Assembly: GCA_023334545.1 (NCBI GenBank)
Contig: JAADVB010000138.1
Span: forward strand, 1 to 49,728
DNA: 49,728 nt
Source: Salisapilia sapeloensis
Taxonomy: Eukaryota; Oomycota; Peronosporomycetes; Peronosporales; Salisapiliaceae
Direction of reading: 5' to 3'
Below the pieces are notes generated by a model. That model worked only from the letters and a program-made list of their open reading frames with translations. It was not told the origin of the DNA and made no database searches. Positions 44,069 through 49,728 of this stretch are shown here, one piece after another (within the stretch, counting starts at the first letter, position 1; every line of letters starts with the position of its first letter). The position numbers and the translations under genes are program-made.

Positions 44069-44473
44069 ATGAGCAAGCAAGGACACCAGCAGCAGTACAA
44101 CTCGAACGGTTCAGGTATTCCGGTCGCGCAACCAGTTCATTACCAACCGGACACGTCTGGAGATGCAGACTTGGCGCGCAGAATGCAGGAGCAATATGAC
44201 CACAACTACGCCTCGCGCCAGCAGCAGCACATGTATGGAGGCCAACAAGTTGTTCCAGGACAGCACATAGTGTATCCGCAGCTACCAGCTACTTGTGGTA
44301 CATGTGGAGCGACGAATATGGTTAGAAATGCGACGGATGGAGCGATGTTCGAATGTGGAGGCTGTCACTCGCAGAATCGTATTATGATGTCTCGCGGTCC
44401 TTCTGGCCAAGTGAGTCGAGATTCTGGTGGGTTCATCTGCCTCCCGATTCCGATCTTTTGTAACATCCAGTAG
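44069..44473 (+). CDS. Small Gln/Tyr-rich protein with a double-CxxC zinc ribbon, 134 aa
   Basis: A single-exon frame, ATG preceded by GAAGAAG. Residues 1-70 are low-complexity, rich in Gln, Tyr, His and Gly, without a signal peptide. Four Cys form two pairs: C76/C79 (TCGTCGATN) and C96/C99 (ECGGCHSQN), with 16 residues between pairs, as in a small zinc ribbon. The extreme C-terminus is short, hydrophobic and Cys-containing (GGFICLPIPIFCNIQ). The architecture, a disordered Gln-rich arm plus a small zinc ribbon plus a lipophilic tail, resembles small stress or membrane-associated zinc proteins, but I cannot name a family. A TATA-like promoter lies upstream. Two nucleotides after the stop begins a perfect 18-nt palindrome. 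Confidence 0.75.
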   Translation: MSKQGHQQQYNSNGSGIPVAQPVHYQPDTSGDADLARRMQEQYDHNYASRQQQHMYGGQQVVPGQHIVYPQLPATCGTCGATNMVRNATDGAMFECGGCHSQNRIMMSRGPSGQVSRDSGGFICLPIPIFCNIQ

Positions 44474-44475
44474 GT

Positions 44476-44493
44476 CTTTGTCCGCGGACAAAG
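44476..44493. repeat. Perfect 18-nt palindrome directly after the CxxC gene stop
   Basis: CTTTGTCCGCGGACAAAG reads the same on both strands (9-nt arms, no spacer). It begins two nucleotides after the TAG stop at 44471-44473. As RNA it could form a short hairpin only by opening the central bases; as DNA it is a symmetric protein-binding site. Confidence 0.8.
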
Positions 44494-44575
44494 GAGGAAT
44501 GCAGACTGGTATAGTAGCCTCGTGGTAGCATTAATGCGAAATTTATACTTAGGAAAATCAATTTGTATTGCTTTT

Positions 44576-44639
44576 AGCTTTTCCCATCTTTAAAGCTAGC
44601 TTGGAGCTAGCTAGGCTTTACGTTCCAAAGATAAAAGCT
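44576..44639. repeat. 64-nt imperfect hairpin with three nested stems
   Basis: Three nested inverted repeats share one axis: AGCTTTT (44576-44582) with AAAAGCT (44633-44639); ATCTTT (44586-44591) with AAAGAT (44627-44632); AGCTAGCT (44594-44601) with AGCTAGCT (44605-44612) around a TGG loop. That is 21 paired positions, with a 3-nt bulge on the left and about 14 unpaired bases on the right. It lies about 100 nt past the CxxC gene. Confidence 0.75.
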
Positions 44640-46066
44640 GGTTAGCATCAATGAGCCGATGGAATATTCACTATGCTTATAGGACTGTCAATATTGATGA
44701 AAATAACGACTGCGATGATGAGCACGAAGCTAAATTGGTAGGCCATGATGAAGTCAAACAACGTTCATACCATCCAGACTACTGTATATTTTACTTTCAA
44801 TGGTGAATTATAGATTGGTGTGCTTCGTGCAAACGTAGAGTATCATCGTAAATTACCATTGATTCAAGACCAGATCCGACCAAGTACGAGACGAGAAAAG
44901 AACAGTCGTCTGAATGCCCAAGGCTGCAGGATTACCTGTACAGGCAGATGTACAGCAGATATGAGTAGACAAAACTGCGTTGTCTGAAGGCTGATAGCGA
45001 GAAAGATACAATTATATCAATTTCTCAAATGATACAAACTGATCAGTACGCAACTGTCTCCATCGAGACAACTTTTTTGTTTAATGCTATGTTTAAACTA
45101 GATGTGTACGCTCCTTGGTTAGGCAATCACTAGATGCTACAAATTCCTTAATTCTATTATACAGCGATATGATGTATTTGTGTTGTAAAAGCAAACATTA
45201 ATAATCAATGGATACGAAATAGCGACATTAAATTCTATTGGAAGTGCTTCTATAGCATAGGCTCTATCGTAGACTCAGACGGCATCTGGTGAATGATGTT
45301 TCGGTGCAAGCAATTATTTGGATGCCACTCATACGACGAATCATTCGGACATGAATAAAGAAAGGGATCCTATACAGGGTCACCACGATTAGTGAAACTT
45401 ATCGTGTAATTTGGCAATACAAGGAAGAGTGTACCGTGCGTATTTGATGTCTACACAGGTAAGAAAGTGTAGAAAGCTCACGTTTCGATCTGCCTTATAA
45501 AGATATACTGGTCTTCAGTGTCCTTCTGGCAAAATGCTTGACAATCGATTATAAACTTTCTAGTTTGGAATGAACACGACGATCGCATCAACTACCGTCG
45601 GAACCACCGTACGTTTTCACCCAAAGATGGACTTCTTGCAACCACGTCTCTTTTGATCGCACGTGTCATCCTTCCCATTCGGTTGAACTTGAGTGATCAG
45701 GTCGTCGATTGTGTGATATGCTCCACGTACTCATGTACTTTGTTCAACTAGCATGCATGTGTCAATCACGAGCTTTATAAATGTTCATGTCTTGACATAG
45801 CGGTAACTCAGCTATGAATACAAATATAATAATTCTTGAAGCGTATATTTTAATACTTTTACTTTTCCGTTCCAGCATGATTTAGAGATCACTTTTCTCC
45901 GTTGTCGTATGTCAATCTCGACCTTGAACGATTGATCAGGACTCGACTGTATGTCTCATTGAAATGTACAAACAGTATCCGTCAACAATATGAATTTGTG
46001 GTTGAAGCACCTACGTTTATGTCCTGCGCGCTTCTTCAACAAAGATGGCTGATTGACGGGCATCCG

Positions 46067-46084
46067 TCGTCACTTTTATCATTC
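46067..46084 (+). promoter_or_regulatory. Candidate Inr of the GH1 beta-glucosidase gene
   Basis: GTCACTTTTATCATTCGC at about 46067-46084 matches the oomycete TCA-plus-pyrimidine initiator and lies about 23 nt before the ATG at 46092. A second match, TCACTTTTCTCC near 45889-45900, would give a leader of about 200 nt. Neither is proven. Confidence 0.35.
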
Positions 46085-46091
46085 GCAAAAG

Positions 46092-48517
46092 ATGGCTCTG
46101 AAGCTCAAGTGCCTCACCGTCTTGCTGGCGGCTGTGACTTCGCTCGCGAGTGCTAAACGCTGCTTCCCCGACGAATTCGTCTTTGGGTCTGCCGTCAGTG
46201 CATACCAGGTAGATCTTATACATCGTAGGCGCACCGACAATAATGTAGCTCATTTGAAATTACTACTGACTAGGTCGAAGGGGCCTGGAACGAAACGAAT
46301 CGAGAGCCGAATGTCTGGGACATTTCATGCCGAGAAGAGGAAGATGTTGCTTGTGCCAACGTGGCCACCGACTTCGTTCATCGCTACCCTGAAGACATTC
46401 AGCTCATGAAAGACTTCAACTTGGATACCTTCCGTTTCTCCGTCTCCTGGTCACGTGCGATGAACTGGAACAATGAGACACAGAAAATGGAGCCTAATCC
46501 GGAAGGTCTTGCTTACTACCACGCTCTCGTGGACGATCTCATCGCACACAACATCCAGCCCATCATGACGATCTACCATCTAGATCTCCCTTACCAAATG
46601 TCACTGTTCGAGCCATCGGGATGGCTAAACGATGACATGGTCGGTCACTTTAATGACTATGTGTCTCTGCTCTTCACCGAGTTTGGACACAAAGTGCCGT
46701 ACTTTGCTACGTTCAATGAGCCGTATTACGTCGTCTTCCTCTTCTACTCCGGTGAGACAGACCCGTACACTGTGGCACACAATGTCCTTCTTTCCCACGG
46801 TACCGCTGTCCAGACGTTCCGTGCTTTCCAAGAGGAGGGTATTGTAAGCGCTGACGCTCGTATCTCTTTGGTTCTGAACCTGGAGAAGCCTTTGCCGCTG
46901 GACCCTGAGAACGAGAAGGATGTCGATGCGGCCGAGCGTGCGACTGAATTTGGTCTCGGTTGGTTCCTCCAACCAATAGTCTCTGGCGAGTACCCGCAAG
47001 TGATGCGTGACCGTGTTGGTGACCGACTTCCCAACTTTACTGCAGAAGAAAGTGACATGCTTGCTGGTTCGTACGACCTCTTCATGCTGAACCATTACGG
47101 ATCGACGCTTGCAACTGACTGCAATTCGGAAGACTCAACCGTGAGCTGTGACGATCTTGCGCCAGGTATCTTTGCTGACTCTGGAGTCGACAGCACCATC
47201 TTACCCGAGGGAACGTTGCTTTCGGCAACCGACGAAGATGGCAACCACAACTGTGTCTGGTTCTCAGGATACCCAAAAGGCTATGGTGAGTTGATCCGGT
47301 GGATGCACAAGCGTGACACTAGTGCAGAAATCTTACTCACAGAGAACGGGTACTGCGGTAACGAAACGATCGATAATTCGGATCAAGTCTGGTACTTCCA
47401 GAACTTTGTCGATCAAGTCTACCAGGTCATGACGGAAGACAAGATTCCAGTGATCGGTTACACTGCATGGAGCTTCATGGACAAGTATGTTACTTTTAAA
47501 CTTTAGTGTATTGTGAGCATGAACTAATCGATTGTGTACAGCTACGAGTGGGGATCCTACAAGCCACGATTTGGACTCAACTATGTGGAATATCCGGCGG
47601 GAGTGGGCACTGTTGACGGCTACACGCCCAAGCCGTCTGATCTGAAGCGTACGCCTCGAACTGCAGCCAAATGGTTTGCAAAGTTAGCCGAGACGGGATG
47701 CATTGAAGACGCCGACGCTGCTATTGGCTACACGGATGGAAGCTCGAACGGATCAGATGCTGGTAGCTCTAGTACGATCGGATCAGACGATGATACATGC
47801 AACGATGCCGGTTGCGATGATGATGATAACGACGATGATAACAACGATGGTGTCGGAAATGGTGGTGACGATAACGATGGAACTGAAGCTCCATCTGACT
47901 CGCACGATGGCATGGATGATGGGCCTGCATCTACTCCGTCAGCAACCACTCCGTCTGATGGCAACCAAGGCGACGACACTCCTGCTTCTACACCTGCCAC
48001 AACTCCATCTAGCACATCTACAGCTGTGAGTGGAGACTGCGTTGAAGTGAGCGTGGAGCACGATGCGACATACTGCATTGATGGACCTATCTGCAGTGGC
48101 TCTGGGTCTGAGCCTGCTGGGTACAACTGTCCGACGCAAGGAGCGACGGCTATTGCAGATTGCCATGATTATCTTCTGAGCGCTTCGGATCAAGGATCTT
48201 GCATTCTTCCTGCCGATGCACAATGCCAGCGCATTGGCACTGGTGCTTGGGGTTGTGTACTGACCGGTAGCCATGCTGCCACGGATGGAACTACGTCATC
48301 AACTGAAGGTACGGTCGGAAACGACAAAGACATTTCGACTGAAACTGCTGGTTTGGAAGGCAGCGGAGCTGGTGCGTCCGTGGGTGTGATTGGTGCTGTG
48401 GCTGCTATTTCTGGTGTGGTCTGTATCGCTGTTGGAACACTGCTTTACAAAAAGTACCACGCAACGAAATCTACAGTTGTCTATGAGAACACGGCCAACA
48501 CTGTGCTGACACCTTAA
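46092..48517 (+). CDS. Secreted, membrane-anchored GH1 beta-glucosidase with C-terminal Cys module, 767 aa
   Basis: Three exons: 46092-46208, 46274-47484, 47542-48517, with introns of 65 and 57 nt; the joined frame is 2304 nt. The signal peptide is residues 1-21 (MALKLK then a hydrophobic core, cleavage after ASA). GH1 marks are FGSAVSAYQVEGAWNE (across intron 1), acid/base Glu188 in TFNEP, nucleophile Glu396 in LLTENGY, and WSFMDNYEWGSYKPRFG (across intron 2). It should hydrolyse beta-glucosides outside the cell. The stretch between the first strand and ATDFVHRYPED is shorter than in typical GH1. After the barrel come an Asp/Ser/Thr/Gly-rich linker (about 500-605), a six-plus-Cys module at about 609-681 (ending GAWGCV), and a C-terminal membrane span (about 722-746) with a short cytosolic tail. 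So the enzyme probably stays on the cell surface, on a stalk. Confidence 0.94.
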
Positions 48518-49233
48518 AAGCAGAAATGGTCCTGATACCTGGATCAACCTACCGAACAAGGTAGTTTTCGATTGATGATTTAGGGGATGAGAATGCATTC
48601 CGTTTGAATCGATAATGTGATGCATGAATGAAGTGGGTCGTTTCTATCGAAGTTAAATTATTTTCTTTTTACCGATCGAGTGAGCGTATTTTGTAAAAAC
48701 CTTCTTAATATTCAAGTGGTCTGGTGCCAAGACTAACATGGTTGATCAAAACTAAACCCGCGAGCTTGTCGCTGAATGTCTGCAGGAAGCAGACTACGCT
48801 AGGAAATGTTGAGGAGGTGAAGACTAGTGGGAGAATGAAAAGAGAGGACTTGTGAACAGATAAGGATCAGAACGTCTATATGATGTAGAAACTATGTTAT
48901 TTCTACAACAGTATCGAGAGCTTTCGAATAAATTGGCGGTCTCACTCCACTTGAAAGAGTTACGAGGGAGCAAACAACCACATTAGCATTTTTCTGAATG
49001 GTTGAGTAAACCGGAGCTGTGCTCTAAGCGTAAACAAATAATAACCGACTGCTATTTTTATTCTGCCTTTGCAACAAGATAATGCACCTCGAAATCCCGA
49101 ACGCGAGTACACTTCAATTATAGTACTGAAAATATCATGACAAGCGCTTCACTTTATCAAAGATTACTACAAACAGATCAAATCCTTTTCACTCAAACGT
49201 CACAGCTCAAGCATTATTGTTCTCCTCGTACCT
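48518..49233. other. AT-rich region between the 3' ends of the GH1 and FYVE genes
   Basis: About 715 nt between two convergent stops. It should hold both 3' ends. No open frame, RNA gene or repeat is supported. Confidence 0.4.
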
Positions 49234-49728
49234 CTATCCCATAGTGGCCAAGTCTTCCTGTCGAAGTCGCAATTCGGTCATCTTCAGCCATGCCAGTTGC
49301 CGACCACGCTCTTGGTCATTTAGGTCAAGTTCCGAAATACTACCCCTCCATATTTTTTCAACCATCGTATCCAATTCGTCTTCATCACTTGGACTATCTT
49401 GTACGACAGCATTCTCAACCGATGATTTCCTTTTGGACTGCACGATGTGAGTGCCATCCCCTGATGATGTAAACTGCGCAAAAGCACTCAGTGATCCTTC
49501 CGTCGAAGGCCTAAGCTGACCGGAATCAAACTCGTAAACTTCACCGGCGCAAGATTCTTCGTTTACCAAGTCCTTTATCTCCTCAGACAGCTGAGAGATC
49601 CTGGACGGTTCGACGATTGTGGATCCATTGCTCTCGTTTTCGTACCTTCCAGCTAGAAGTTCTTGTCGAGCAACTTTATAAGAATTGACCTGATCAGTAA
49701 AGTGGTCGCAAGTTGGGCAGATGCGAAC
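49234..49728 (-). CDS. FYVE-finger protein, C-terminal part only (runs off right edge)
   Basis: On the minus strand the frame is open from the right edge to the stop at 49234-49236, giving 164 visible residues. No ATG start is needed; the 5' part lies outside the window. The first visible residues, VRICPTCDHF, match the last strand and Cys pair of a FYVE domain (R-V-C-x-x-C), which binds PI3P on endosomes. The rest is an acidic, Ser-rich tail with two short helical stretches (ARQELLAG and ISELDLNDQERGRQLAWLKM). FYVE proteins, often fused to START-like domains, are a large family in oomycetes. Because only the end of the domain is visible, the assignment is moderate; another zinc finger ending C-x-x-C is possible. 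Confidence 0.65.
   Translation of the reverse strand, partial: VRICPTCDHFTDQVNSYKVARQELLAGRYENESNGSTIVEPSRISQLSEEIKDLVNEESCAGEVYEFDSGQLRPSTEGSLSAFAQFTSSGDGTHIVQSKRKSSVENAVVQDSPSDEDELDTMVEKIWRGSISELDLNDQERGRQLAWLKMTELRLRQEDLATMG

Larger units (their letters stand above)
44474..46066. other. AT-rich intergenic region with hairpin elements, no gene seen
   Basis: About 1.6 kb between the CxxC gene and the GH1 gene. No open frame above 80 codons has any feature. The left end carries a perfect palindrome and a long hairpin (listed separately). A 10-nt palindrome, cctgtacagg, lies near 44936-44945. No tRNA boxes are seen. Confidence 0.45.

Noticed and set aside
47760-48020. GAT/ACT-rich simple repeats that could be a minisatellite or CRISPR-like array
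   Set aside because: They are in-frame Asp/Ser/Thr codons of the GH1 linker without regular unit or spacer length.

Overview
The window is nuclear DNA of an oomycete, most likely a member of the Peronosporales (Phytophthora or downy mildew type). I infer this from several signs. The introns are short (50-65 nt in all but one case) and end almost always in TAG. Genes are packed head-to-head and tail-to-tail. There is a plant-type GT48 glucan synthase without introns, and oomycete-style domain fusions (PH-FYVE-like-PI4K, PA-ankyrin-PH). A decaying helicase-associated-repeat gene lies at the left edge. The species cannot be read from the sequence alone. No database search was possible, so family calls rest on motifs seen by eye.

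Layout, left to right. 1-790 (-): broken helicase-associated-repeat gene. 2176-4177 (+): membrane-anchored papain-type protease, 5 exons. 4394-4930 (+): low-molecular-weight phosphatase with a YwlE-type (phosphoarginine) P-loop. 5196-5771 (+): Pro/Gln-rich protein. 5850-8446 (-): BOP1/Erb1 ribosome-biogenesis factor, 5 exons. 8795-12029 (+): PH/FYVE-like/phosphatidylinositol 4-kinase. 12238-13285 (-): M50B-like membrane metalloprotease, 5 exons. 13453-14632 (+): POP4/Rpp29 subunit of RNase P/MRP. 15502-21645 (+): 2047-aa beta-1,3-glucan (callose) synthase. 21868-26056 (-): PA-ankyrin-PH protein with a myristoylation-type start. 26422-32369 (-): 1948-aa GRIP golgin.

34101-34532 (+): small Ser/Arg-rich protein. 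35273-38344 (-): CARMIL-like leucine-rich-repeat protein. 38529-42638 (-): DExH RNA helicase of the DHX57/DHX29 class. 43013-43816 (+): Rpp21/Rpr2-type RNase P subunit. 44069-44473 (+): small double-CxxC protein. 46092-48517 (+): secreted, membrane-anchored GH1 beta-glucosidase. 49234-49728 (-): C-terminal part of a FYVE-finger protein that runs off the right edge. The long gaps at 0.8-2.2, 14.6-15.5, 32.4-34.1, 34.5-35.3, 44.5-46.1 and 48.5-49.2 kb are AT-rich and show no gene I can support.

The gene set is mostly housekeeping: RNA processing and ribosome assembly (BOP1, two RNase P/MRP proteins, DExH helicase), Golgi and phosphoinositide traffic (GRIP golgin, PI4K, FYVE protein), actin regulation (CARMIL-like), and cell-wall glucan synthesis and hydrolysis (GT48, GH1). 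Neighbours are not co-operonic, but several pairs share short divergent promoters (BOP1/PI4K, M50B/POP4, DExH/Rpp21). The most interesting points are the YwlE-like phosphatase, the unusual fusions (PA-ankyrin-PH; PH-FYVE-like-PI4K; MIT-like-GT48), the membrane-anchored C1 protease without a classical propeptide, and a perfect palindrome plus a long hairpin downstream of the small CxxC gene.
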